DNA of 7,258 bases, from positions 1-7,258 of the forward strand of contig JAEZID010000289.1 of assembly GCA_023416195.1 (NCBI GenBank). Reading direction: 5' to 3'. The position numbers and the translations under genes were made by a program. The notes beneath the pieces are model-generated. The model saw only the letters and a program-made list of their open reading frames with translations, made no database searches and had not been told where the DNA came from. Positions 1 through 6,218 of the stretch are shown one piece after another (position 1 is the stretch's first letter; the number at the start of each line of letters is the position of its first letter). The DNA is from Pseudomonadota bacterium (GTDB lineage: Bacteria > Pseudomonadota > Alphaproteobacteria > Azospirillales > Azospirillaceae).

Positions 1-650
1 GGTACAAGATGACCTTCTTCGAATGGTCGTCCCGCGTGCCGCTGCTCGTCCACGCTCCGGGACGCTGGGCACCGCGCCGGGTGTCGGCCCCGGTGTCGCA
101 CGTCGATCTGTTCCCCACCATCCTCGATCTGATCGACGGCCGGGCGCCGCTGCCGGTCGACCCGTTCGACGGCGAAAGCCTGCTGCCCCTGCTTGCCGGT
201 TCGTCGCGTGGCGCCGGCCGCACCATCTTCGCGGAGTATTTGGGAGAAGGGACGCTGAACCCCGCCTTCATGGTGCGGCGCGGTCGCTACAAATACATCG
301 CCTGTGACGGCGACCCACCGCAGCTCTACGATCTGGAGGCAGACCCGAAGGAGCTGGTCAACCGCGCCGGCGCGCGCGATCTCGCCGCCATCGAGGCCGA
401 TCTGGCCGCGTCCGTCGCTCGGCGCTGGAACGCGCCGGCCCTGCGCCGGGCGGTGATCGAAAGCCAGAACCGGCGGCTGTTCGTCCACAAGGTGCTGCTG
501 ACCGGGCGCCACACGCCCTGGGATTTCCAGCCCCACCGCAACGCCGCCACCTCCTACGTCCGCAACTTCGGGGTCGCCGAGGACACGCTGAAGGCCCTGG
601 CCCGCCTGCCGGCGGTGGAACCGGTGCCGCCCGACCGTCCCGACGCCTGA
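1..650 (+). CDS. betC: Choline-sulfatase, C-terminal part (5' end outside window)
   Basis: Sulfatases of this family hydrolyse choline-O-sulfate to choline and sulfate, in the cytoplasm in characterised cases. The frame is open from base 3 and begins with YKMTFFEWSSRVPLLV, a block that lies in the second half of choline-sulfatases, so the ATG at 9 is an internal Met and not the start. About 215 residues are present of a usual length near 500. The N-terminal catalytic Cys/Ser (formylglycine) motif and most metal ligands are therefore not visible. Downstream come DLFPTILDLI and DGESLLPLLAG, typical of the alkaline-phosphatase-like fold. The tail, with ESQNRRLFVH and TGRHTPWDFQP, matches the C-terminal domain special to choline-sulfatases and argues against a generic arylsulfatase. 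The gene ends 37 nt before tauD on the same strand, so co-transcription is likely. Specificity for choline-O-sulfate is inferred from family and could be another sulfate ester. Confidence 0.85.
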   Translation, partial: YKMTFFEWSSRVPLLVHAPGRWAPRRVSAPVSHVDLFPTILDLIDGRAPLPVDPFDGESLLPLLAGSSRGAGRTIFAEYLGEGTLNPAFMVRRGRYKYIACDGDPPQLYDLEADPKELVNRAGARDLAAIEADLAASVARRWNAPALRRAVIESQNRRLFVHKVLLTGRHTPWDFQPHRNAATSYVRNFGVAEDTLKALARLPAVEPVPPDRPDA

Positions 651-687
651 GTCTTCCTCTCCCATCTCTGTCAGCCGGGGAACCGCG

Positions 688-1545
688 ATGCCCGACACTT
701 CTCTGCCCAGCCTGTCCATCACCCCCGTCAGCCCGGCCATCGGCGCGCGGGTGGAGGGGCTGGACCTCGCCAGCCCGCTGAGCGATGCGGAGGCCGCCGC
801 GCTGGAGCGCGCTCTGGTTGCCCATCAGGTGCTGTTCTTCGAGAACCAACCCCTAACGCCCGCGGCGCAACGCGCCTTCGCCGCCCGCTTCGGCAGCCTG
901 CACGTCCACCCCGTCTATCCCAGCGTGCCCGAGCAACCGGAGATCATGGTGCTCGACACCGGGCCGCACAACGTCACCGACAACGACGTCTGGCACACCG
1001 ACGTGACCTGCATCGAGACACCGCCGGCCATCGTGGCGCTGTCGGGCAAGCGGCTCCCGCCCAACGGCGGCGACACCGTGTGGGCCAGCAACATCGCCGC
1101 CTACAACGGGCTGTCGGAGCCGCTGCGCCGCCTGCTTGACCCGCTGACCGCGCTGCACGACTTCACCAAATCCTTTCCCGAATGGCGGCACAACGGCGAT
1201 CCGGAGACGCACGCCCGCTGGCGCGCGGCGCGCGACCGCCACCCGCCGGTGCCCCACCCGGTGGTCCGCGTCCATCCGGTGAGCGGCGCCAAGGCGCTGT
1301 TCGTGAACGAGAACTTCACGTCGCGCATCGTCGGGCTGAGCGACCGCGAGAGCGCGGCTATTCTCGACCTGCTGTTCGACCACATCAGTCGCCCTGAGTT
1401 CACCGTGCGCTGGCGGTGGAAGGCCGACGACCTCGTGCTGTGGGACAACCGCTCCACCCAGCATTACGCGGTGAACGACTATCTGCCGCACAGCCGCCTG
1501 ATGCACCGCGCCACCGTGCTGGGCGACCGGCCCGTCGGCCCCTGA
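688..1545 (+). CDS. tauD: Taurine dioxygenase (TauD/TfdA family, Fe(II)/2-oxoglutarate-dependent)
   Basis: TauD hydroxylates taurine using O2 and 2-oxoglutarate; the product breaks down to sulfite and aminoacetaldehyde, supplying sulfur. The protein is 285 aa, against 283 for E. coli TauD. The iron-binding facial triad is visible as H103 and D105 (in WHTDVTCIETPP) and H259 (in WDNRSTQHY). R270 and R274 lie where TauD has its 2-oxoglutarate and sulfonate-binding arginines. With a constant offset of 4, the recalled E. coli taurine-pocket residues (H70, Y73, N95, V102, F159, F206, R270) correspond to H74, Y77, N99, V106, F163, F210 and R274 here, all identical. This favours taurine over alkyl sulfates (AtsK) or 2,4-D (TfdA). 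The ATG start is preceded by GGGGAA at 677-682. It lies between betC and a sulfonate-type ABC importer on the same strand. Expression under sulfur limitation is expected from the family, but no operator was recognised. Confidence 0.93.
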   Translation: MPDTSLPSLSITPVSPAIGARVEGLDLASPLSDAEAAALERALVAHQVLFFENQPLTPAAQRAFAARFGSLHVHPVYPSVPEQPEIMVLDTGPHNVTDNDVWHTDVTCIETPPAIVALSGKRLPPNGGDTVWASNIAAYNGLSEPLRRLLDPLTALHDFTKSFPEWRHNGDPETHARWRAARDRHPPVPHPVVRVHPVSGAKALFVNENFTSRIVGLSDRESAAILDLLFDHISRPEFTVRWRWKADDLVLWDNRSTQHYAVNDYLPHSRLMHRATVLGDRPVGP

Positions 1546-1591
1546 ACGAATTTCTCATAACAATGTCAAGCCATTAGGGAGAATCTTAACC
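1546..1591 (+). promoter_or_regulatory. AT-rich intergenic leader before the importer genes, with ribosome binding site
   Basis: This 46-nt gap between tauD and the binding-protein gene is about 63% A+T (29 of 46 by hand count), against roughly one-third A+T around it. It ends with AGGGAGAA at 1576-1583, a Shine-Dalgarno sequence about 10 nt before the GTG at 1592. No in-frame ATG lies upstream of that GTG within the gap, so the SD supports the GTG start. The AT-rich composition could mark an internal promoter or simply an unstructured translation start. No convincing -35/-10 pair, operator or hairpin was seen. Confidence 0.4.
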
Positions 1592-2578
1592 GTGAAGAGC
1601 CTGTTCCCGCGCCGCGCCGTGCTTGGCGCCCTGTTCGCCGCCGCCCTGTCCACCCTCCTGCCGGGCGCCGCCCGCGCCGCCGACAAGGTGACGGAGATCC
1701 GCCTCGACTACGCCTATTACAACCCGGTCAGCCTCGTGCTGAAGGAAAAGGGTTGGCTGGAGGAGGATCTGAAGAAGGACGGAATCGCCGTCCGCTGGGT
1801 GCTCAGCCTCGGCTCCAACAAGGCGCTGGAGTTCCTGAACGCCGGCAGCCTGGATTTCGGCTCGACCGCCGGGGCGGCGGCGCTGATCGCCCGCATCAAC
1901 GGCAACCCGATCAAGTCGGTCTACGTCTATTCCAAGCCGGAATGGACCGCGCTGGTCACCGGCCCGAACAGCGCCATCACGAAGGTCGAGGACCTGAAGG
2001 GCAAGCGCGTCGCCGTCACCCGCGGCACCGACCCCCACATCTTTCTGGTCCGCACGCTCGCCCAGCACAAGCTGACCGACAAGGACATCAAGCTGGTCCT
2101 GCTTCAGCACCAGGACGGCCGGCTGGCGCTGGAAAAGGGCGATGTGGACGCCTGGGCGGGGCTCGACCCGCTGATGGCCCAGGCGGAGATCGACAACGGC
2201 GCCCGGCTGTTCCACCGCAACGCCGCCGCCAACACATGGGGCGTGCTGAACGTGCGGGAGGAGTTCGCCACACAGCAGCCGGAACTGGTCGCCCGCGGGC
2301 TGCGCGCCTATGAGAAGGCCCGCGTCCACGCACTCGCCAACCCGGCGGCGTTGAAGACGACCATCGCCACCGCCGCCAAGCTGTCGGAGCCGGTGGCCAC
2401 CCGTCAGTTGGAGCGCACGGACCTCAGCCACAGCGCCATCGGCGCGGAGCAGGCCGACACCATCCTCCAGGCCGGTCTGGCCCTTCAGGATAGCGGTGTA
2501 CTCGGTGCCGACGTGGACGTGAAGGGGGCCGTCGCAGCGCTGATCGACCCGTCCTTTTCCAAGGCGCTGACGCAGTAA
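1592..2578 (+). CDS. Periplasmic binding protein of an aliphatic sulfonate-type ABC importer (SsuA/TauA family)
   Basis: This is the periplasmic receptor for an ABC importer of sulfonates or related organosulfur compounds. The 328-aa product starts with a signal peptide: twin arginines at 7-8, a hydrophobic stretch at about 9-24 and a likely cleavage site after ARA at 27-29. The arginine pair could mean Tat export, although a strict Tat motif is not present. The mature part follows the SsuA/NMT1 pattern: KEKGWLEEDL (51-60), GSLDFGSTAG (85-94), DLKGKRVAVTRGTDP (134-148) and GDVDAWAGLDP (183-193). The pocket-side segment reads SLGSNKALEF (72-81), whereas classical SsuA proteins have an aromatic-x-GPP/GPQ-like sequence there, so this is a divergent subgroup and the ligand may differ. 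The GTG start is supported by the SD at 1576-1583. The permease starts 12 nt downstream, forming an A-C-B operon. Taurine, alkanesulfonates or choline-O-sulfate are all possible ligands; the family call is firm and the ligand is not. Confidence 0.87.
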   Translation: MKSLFPRRAVLGALFAAALSTLLPGAARAADKVTEIRLDYAYYNPVSLVLKEKGWLEEDLKKDGIAVRWVLSLGSNKALEFLNAGSLDFGSTAGAAALIARINGNPIKSVYVYSKPEWTALVTGPNSAITKVEDLKGKRVAVTRGTDPHIFLVRTLAQHKLTDKDIKLVLLQHQDGRLALEKGDVDAWAGLDPLMAQAEIDNGARLFHRNAAANTWGVLNVREEFATQQPELVARGLRAYEKARVHALANPAALKTTIATAAKLSEPVATRQLERTDLSHSAIGAEQADTILQAGLALQDSGVLGADVDVKGAVAALIDPSFSKALTQ

Positions 2579-2583
2579 GGAGG
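2577..2583 (+). promoter_or_regulatory. Strong Shine-Dalgarno (AAGGAGG) overlapping the upstream stop codon
   Basis: AAGGAGG begins within the TAA of the binding-protein gene and lies 7 nt before the GTG at 2591. It fixes this GTG as the permease start and suggests that ribosomes finishing the upstream gene reinitiate here. Confidence 0.75.
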
Positions 2584-2590
2584 CGGGTTC

Positions 2591-3439
2591 GTGGCCGTCA
2601 TTGAACCGGCGCTGGATCGGCGGGAAGCCGAGGCCGGCGCCGTTCCCGAGGAATCCGGGCTGCCGCCCCGCCGCCGCTGGCTGGACCGGCTGGCGGGGCT
2701 GCTCGTCCCGCTGTTCCTGGCGCTCGGCTGGGAAGCCGCGGTGGCGCAGGGCTGGGGCAACGGGCGCCTCCTGCCGCCGCCCAGCCGCATCCTGTCCACC
2801 TTGTGGAGCCTGTGGCAGTCCGGCGACCTGACCACCCATGTCCTGGCAACGCTCGGCCGGGTCGGGCTGGGCTTCCTGTTCGGGGTTCTGGCGGGGACGG
2901 TGCTGGGGGCGCTCACCGGCTATCTGACCTGGGCGCGCCGCCTGCTCGACCCCACCCTGCAGGCGCTGCGTTCCATCCCATCGATCGCCTGGGTACCGCT
3001 GTTCATCCTGTGGTTCGGCATCTTCGAAACCTCGAAGGTGATCCTGATCGCGGTGGGCGTCTTCTTCCCCATCTATCTGGCCCTGTCCGGCGCCATCCTG
3101 GATGTGGACCGCAAGCTGGTCGAGGTCGGGCGCATCTTCCGCCTCTCGGGGGCGGCGTTGGTGTGGCGCATCCTATTGCCGGCGACGCTCCCCGCCTATG
3201 TGCTGGCGCTGCGCGCCGGGCTGGGGCTGGGCTGGATGTTCGTGGTGGCGGCGGAGTTCATGGGAGCCAGCGAGGGGCTGGGCTTCCTGCTGACCGACGG
3301 GCAGATGACTGGCCAGCCGGCGACGATCCTTGCCTCAATCGTCGCCTTCGCCGTGCTGGGAAAGCTGACCGACGGTCTGCTGGCCGCCCTGTCCCGCCCA
3401 CTCCTGCGGTGGCAGGATTCCTTCAAGCCGGAGGGCTGA
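2591..3439 (+). CDS. ABC transporter permease, SsuC/TauC type
   Basis: This is the inner-membrane channel subunit of the sulfonate-type importer and probably works as a homodimer, as SsuC and TauC do. The 282-aa protein has a charged cytoplasmic N-terminus (about 1-30, ending PPRRRW) and then about six hydrophobic segments, roughly at 33-50, 83-115, 125-146, 148-170, 203-224 and 245-265. The signature LQALRSIPSIAWVPLFILWFG (about 123-143) is typical of the nitrate/sulfonate/taurine permease group. The EAA loop that docks the ATPase is at about 177-201 (VEVGRIFRLSG, then RILLPATLP), with the usual conserved Gly. GASEGLGFLL (about 225-234) is also typical. The start is GTG with a strong SD. The ATPase gene begins 4 nt after its stop, so the two are almost certainly co-translated. 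Whether it is closer to SsuC or TauC cannot be settled by reading. Confidence 0.9.
   Translation: MAVIEPALDRREAEAGAVPEESGLPPRRRWLDRLAGLLVPLFLALGWEAAVAQGWGNGRLLPPPSRILSTLWSLWQSGDLTTHVLATLGRVGLGFLFGVLAGTVLGALTGYLTWARRLLDPTLQALRSIPSIAWVPLFILWFGIFETSKVILIAVGVFFPIYLALSGAILDVDRKLVEVGRIFRLSGAALVWRILLPATLPAYVLALRAGLGLGWMFVVAAEFMGASEGLGFLLTDGQMTGQPATILASIVAFAVLGKLTDGLLAALSRPLLRWQDSFKPEG
3430..3435 (+). promoter_or_regulatory. Shine-Dalgarno GGAGGG inside the end of the permease gene
   Basis: GGAGGG sits in the last codons of the permease gene, 8 nt before the ATG at 3444. It supports that start and indicates translational coupling of the ATPase to the permease. Confidence 0.65.
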
Positions 3440-3443
3440 ACCG

Positions 3444-4217
3444 ATGCTGCGCATCGACGGATTGAGCAAGCGCTACCCCAACGGCCATCTGGCGCTGGAG
3501 GGGATTGGACTGGAGGTGGCGCCGGGGGAAATCCTCGGCGTCGTCGGCGGCTCCGGCTGCGGCAAGAGCACGCTGCTGCGGCTGATCGCCGGGCTGGAGT
3601 CGCCGACCGCCGGGGAGGTCGTGCTGAACGGCCAGCCGGTGCGCGGCCCGCGCGACGAGATCGGTTTCGTCTTCCAGGAACCGCGGCTGATGCCCTGGCT
3701 GCGCATCCGCGACAACGTGGCCTTCGGCATCCGCCACCTGCCGAAGGCGGAGCGGGAGGCCCGCACCGCGCAGGCGCTGGCGCGCGTCGGCCTCAGCGAT
3801 TTCGCCGGAGCATGGCCACGGGAGCTGTCCGGCGGCATGGCCCAGCGCGCGGCGCTGGCCCGCGCGCTGGTCGGGCGGCCCTCGGTCCTGCTGCTCGACG
3901 AGCCCTTCTCGGCGCTGGACGCGCTGACCCGCTACGATCTGCAGGACCATCTGCTGAGCCTGTGGGCCTACGATCGCCCGACGTTGATCCTGGTCACCCA
4001 CGACATCGAGGAGGCTCTCGTCCTGGCCGACCGCGTCGTGGTGATGCAGCCCCGTCCGGGCCGCGTCCTGACCGTCGCGGCACCGCCGCTGCCGCGCCCG
4101 CGCGATCGCGCCGACCCGTTGTTCGAGGTTTGGAAGAACCGGCTGCTCGCCGACCTCAGCCGGGCGTTCCGCCATCGCATCAGCGGCGACGAGGCATTCC
4201 CCGCCGCCGCCATCTGA
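3444..4217 (+). CDS. ABC transporter ATP-binding protein, SsuB/TauB type
   Basis: This is the cytoplasmic ATPase that powers the sulfonate-type importer. The 257-aa protein has every nucleotide-binding motif intact: Walker A GGSGCGKST (35-43), Q-loop Gln78 in FVFQEPRLMPW, signature LSGGMAQR (128-135), Walker B VLLLDE (148-153) with catalytic Glu153, D-loop SALD (156-159) and switch His186 in VTHDIEEA. The Q-loop sequence FQEPRLMPW and the signature LSGGMAQRAALARAL are characteristic of the nitrate/sulfonate/taurine subgroup. There is no TOBE-type C-terminal domain, unlike the second ATPase in this window (4248-5315). The length fits SsuB/TauB (about 250 aa). It is the last gene of the + strand run and ends 30 nt from the stop of the convergent operon. 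The substrate is taken from the neighbouring binding protein and tauD, and is an inference. Confidence 0.92.
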   Translation: MLRIDGLSKRYPNGHLALEGIGLEVAPGEILGVVGGSGCGKSTLLRLIAGLESPTAGEVVLNGQPVRGPRDEIGFVFQEPRLMPWLRIRDNVAFGIRHLPKAEREARTAQALARVGLSDFAGAWPRELSGGMAQRAALARALVGRPSVLLLDEPFSALDALTRYDLQDHLLSLWAYDRPTLILVTHDIEEALVLADRVVVMQPRPGRVLTVAAPPLPRPRDRADPLFEVWKNRLLADLSRAFRHRISGDEAFPAAAI

Positions 4218-4247
4218 CCGCGTTTTCGTATCAACCGGTCAACGTGC
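4218..4247. other. Convergent intergenic gap between two ABC-transporter operons
   Basis: Thirty nucleotides separate the TGA of the + strand ATPase from the TAA of the - strand ATPase. The only symmetry seen is a 6-nt ACCGGT palindrome. There is no GC-rich stem followed by a T-run on either strand, so no intrinsic terminator can be called here. Confidence 0.6.
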
Positions 4248-5315
4248 TTATGTCAGCCTCCACCCCTCGCCGGCGTCGAACAGATGGGTGGAAGCGGTCG
4301 GCAGGCGCAGCGGCAGGACGTCACCGGGCCGCGCGGCCACGCGCTCGCGGAAGACGCCAACGAAGGGCTGCCCGGCGAGCCGCCCCACGACCTGCGTTTC
4401 GGAACCGGTCGGCTCGACCACCGTGACATCCAGCGGGATGCCCTGGCCCGGGTCGATGAGAACATGCTCCGGGCGCAGCCCCAGGACCGCCGGGCGTCCG
4501 TCTGCCTCTGGCGGAACCCCGGACAGCGGCAGGGCTGGGCCGCCGTCCAGCAGGAAGGAGGCGCCGCCGTTCACGGCGATCCGCCCCGTGAGGAAATTCA
4601 TGGCGGGAGACCCGATGAAGCCGGCAACGAAGCGGTTGGCCGGGCGGTCGTAGAGATCCAGAGGCGCGCCCTCCTGCTCCACCCGCCCGTCGCGCATCAC
4701 GACGATGCGGTCGGCCATGGTCATCGCCTCGATCTGGTCGTGGGTGACGTAAATGGCGCTGGTCCGCAGGCGCTGGTGAAGGGCCTTGATCTCCGCCCGC
4801 ATCTGCACGCGCAGCTTGGCGTCCAAATTGGACAGTGGCTCGTCGAACAGGAAGAGCCGGGGATCGCGCACGATGGCCCGCCCCATGGCGACGCGCTGCC
4901 GCTGCCCGCCCGACAGCTGGCCGGGCCGGCGATCGAGCAGCGCCGACAGCCCCAGCACCTCCGCCGCGCGCGCCACCCGGGCCGCGATCTCCACCCGGTC
5001 CACGCCCTTCAGGGTCAGCGCGAAGCCGAGATTCTGTGCCACCGTCATGTGCGGGTAAAGCGCGTAGTTCTGGAACACCATCGCAATGTCCCGGTCCTTC
5101 GGCGGCACGTCGTTGACGAGGCGTCCGCCGATGCGGATCTCGCCCTCCCCGGCCTCCTCCAACCCGGCGATCAGCCGCAGCAGCGTGGACTTGCCGCAGC
5201 CGCTCGGCCCGACCAGCGCCACGAACTCCCCGTCGGCGATGTCGATCGACACGCCGTGGAGCACCGGCGTGTCGCCGTAGGACTTGCGGAGGTCCCGGAT
5301 GGTCACGGACGCCAT
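4248..5315 (-). CDS. ABC transporter ATP-binding protein, MalK/UgpC (CUT1) type with TOBE tail
   Basis: This is the cytoplasmic ATPase of a carbohydrate-uptake-type importer. The 355-aa length matches MalK/UgpC/MsmX proteins. Motifs are Walker A GPSGCGKST (36-44), Q-loop Gln82 in FQNYALYPHM, signature LSGGQRQR (134-141), Walker B LFLFDE (154-159), D-loop LSNLD (161-165) and switch His192 in VTHDQIEAMTMADR. The remaining residues (about 235-355) form the MalK-like regulatory/TOBE region, including LGLRPEHV and VVEPTGSETQVVGRL. The opening MASVTIRDLRKSYG is typical of UgpC-like proteins. The ATG is preceded by GGGGAGGA at 5323-5330 with 7 nt spacing. The gene is the last of the - strand operon, 15 nt after the second permease. 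MalK-type ATPases are often shared among transporters, so the substrate cannot be read from this subunit. Confidence 0.92.
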   Translation of the reverse strand: MASVTIRDLRKSYGDTPVLHGVSIDIADGEFVALVGPSGCGKSTLLRLIAGLEEAGEGEIRIGGRLVNDVPPKDRDIAMVFQNYALYPHMTVAQNLGFALTLKGVDRVEIAARVARAAEVLGLSALLDRRPGQLSGGQRQRVAMGRAIVRDPRLFLFDEPLSNLDAKLRVQMRAEIKALHQRLRTSAIYVTHDQIEAMTMADRIVVMRDGRVEQEGAPLDLYDRPANRFVAGFIGSPAMNFLTGRIAVNGGASFLLDGGPALPLSGVPPEADGRPAVLGLRPEHVLIDPGQGIPLDVTVVEPTGSETQVVGRLAGQPFVGVFRERVAARPGDVLPLRLPTASTHLFDAGEGWRLT

Positions 5316-5322
5316 GGCGGTT

Positions 5323-5330
5323 TCCTCCCC
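5323..5330 (-). promoter_or_regulatory. Shine-Dalgarno GGGGAGGA for the MalK-type ATPase
   Basis: On the - strand, GGGGAGGA fills most of the 15-nt gap between the second permease stop and the ATPase ATG, with 7 nt spacing. It supports the chosen start. Confidence 0.65.
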
Positions 5331-6218
5331 TTAATCCTTCAGGCCGCCCGCGGTCAGCCCGCGGACGAGATATTTGCGGACCAGCAGCGTGAAGGCCAAC
5401 ACCGGCAGCATCACCAGCGTGCCGGCGGCGGCGATCTTGCCCCATTCCCAACCCTCGTACTGGAGGAAGTTGGTGATCGCGACCGGAGCGGTGACGGCGT
5501 TGGTGCGTGTCAAAATCAGTGCGAAGAAGAAGTCGTTCCAGGAAAAGATAAAGCAGAACACCGCCGTCGCCGCCAGACCGGGCGCTGCCAGCGGCAGCGT
5601 GACCCGCCGGAAGGCCTGCCACACCCCGCAGCCGTCGATCCAGGCAGCCTCCTCCAGCGACCGGGGAATAGCCGCGAAGAAGGTCTGCATGAACCAGACG
5701 ACGATGGAGATGTTGAAGGTCATGTAGATCAGCGCCAGCCCCACGACCGAATCCTGCAAACCCATCCAGCGGTAGGCCAGGAAGAAGGGAATCGTCAGAG
5801 CGATAGGCGGGGCCATGCGCGTGGCCAGAATCCACAGCGCCACCCGCCGCCGCGCCCGGAAGCGCCAGCGGGTCAGCACATAGGCCGCCGGCACACCCAA
5901 CACCAGGGACGCCGCGGTGGACAGGCTGCTGACCAGCACGCTGTTCAGAAAGGATTTCGGGAAATGCCCCTGCCAGAGCGCCACGAAATTCTCCAGCGTC
6001 GGCAGGAAGAGGACCGCGTCGTCCAGCACCGCGTCGGCGGGGCGCAACGCCATCTGGACCATCCACGCGAAGGGGAACAGCACCGCCAGCAGCAGCGCCA
6101 GCGCCGCCACGTGCAGGCCGATGCGATGCCGCCGCCGGCGCGGCGGCCGCACCCGTCCGGGCCATGCCCCGATCCGGGCGGGAATGGGAGCCGCGGCGGC
6201 CCGCGTCGCGTCAGTCAT
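5331..6218 (-). CDS. Carbohydrate-type ABC transporter permease, MalG/UgpE family
   Basis: This is the second inner-membrane subunit of the - strand importer. The 295-aa protein has a long Arg/Ala/Pro-rich cytoplasmic N-terminus (1-32, with a run of Arg near 27-30), then about six hydrophobic segments starting near residue 33. Family hallmarks are NSVLVSSLSTAASLVLGVPAA (about 92-112), TRMAPPIALTIPFF (133-146) and the EAA loop EEAAWIDGCGVWQAFRRVTLP (189-209). FSWNDFFFALILTR (225-238) and the C-terminal RGLTAGGLKD ending are typical of MalG-like permeases. The loop has DGCG where DGA/DGC variants are common, so nothing looks broken. Its ATG lies inside the end of the preceding permease gene (8-nt overlap, ATGACTGA), with GAGGTG about 4 nt upstream, so translational coupling is likely. 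The transported compound is unknown. Confidence 0.91.
   Translation of the reverse strand: MTDATRAAAAPIPARIGAWPGRVRPPRRRRHRIGLHVAALALLLAVLFPFAWMVQMALRPADAVLDDAVLFLPTLENFVALWQGHFPKSFLNSVLVSSLSTAASLVLGVPAAYVLTRWRFRARRRVALWILATRMAPPIALTIPFFLAYRWMGLQDSVVGLALIYMTFNISIVVWFMQTFFAAIPRSLEEAAWIDGCGVWQAFRRVTLPLAAPGLAATAVFCFIFSWNDFFFALILTRTNAVTAPVAITNFLQYEGWEWGKIAAAGTLVMLPVLAFTLLVRKYLVRGLTAGGLKD

Noticed and set aside
9..11. ATG at position 9 as a genuine start of the sulfatase gene
   Set aside because: The frame is open to the window edge, and the residues around this Met (YKMTFFE) match an internal block of choline-sulfatases, so the gene begins upstream.
1586..2839. A 417-codon open frame antisense to the binding-protein gene
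   Set aside because: It has no domain pattern and a Gly/Gln/Arg-rich composition; the opposite strand carries a clear signal peptide and SsuA-family motifs.
4231..4245. TCAACCGGTCAACGT as a possible terminator stem or operator
   Set aside because: Only the central ACCGGT is self-complementary; the flanking bases mismatch and no T-run follows on either strand.
4321..6165. A 614-codon open frame on the - strand, shifted relative to the transporter genes
   Set aside because: It spans the ends of two well-supported genes in another frame and has an Arg/Gly/Ala-rich composition typical of an out-of-frame translation in high-GC DNA.
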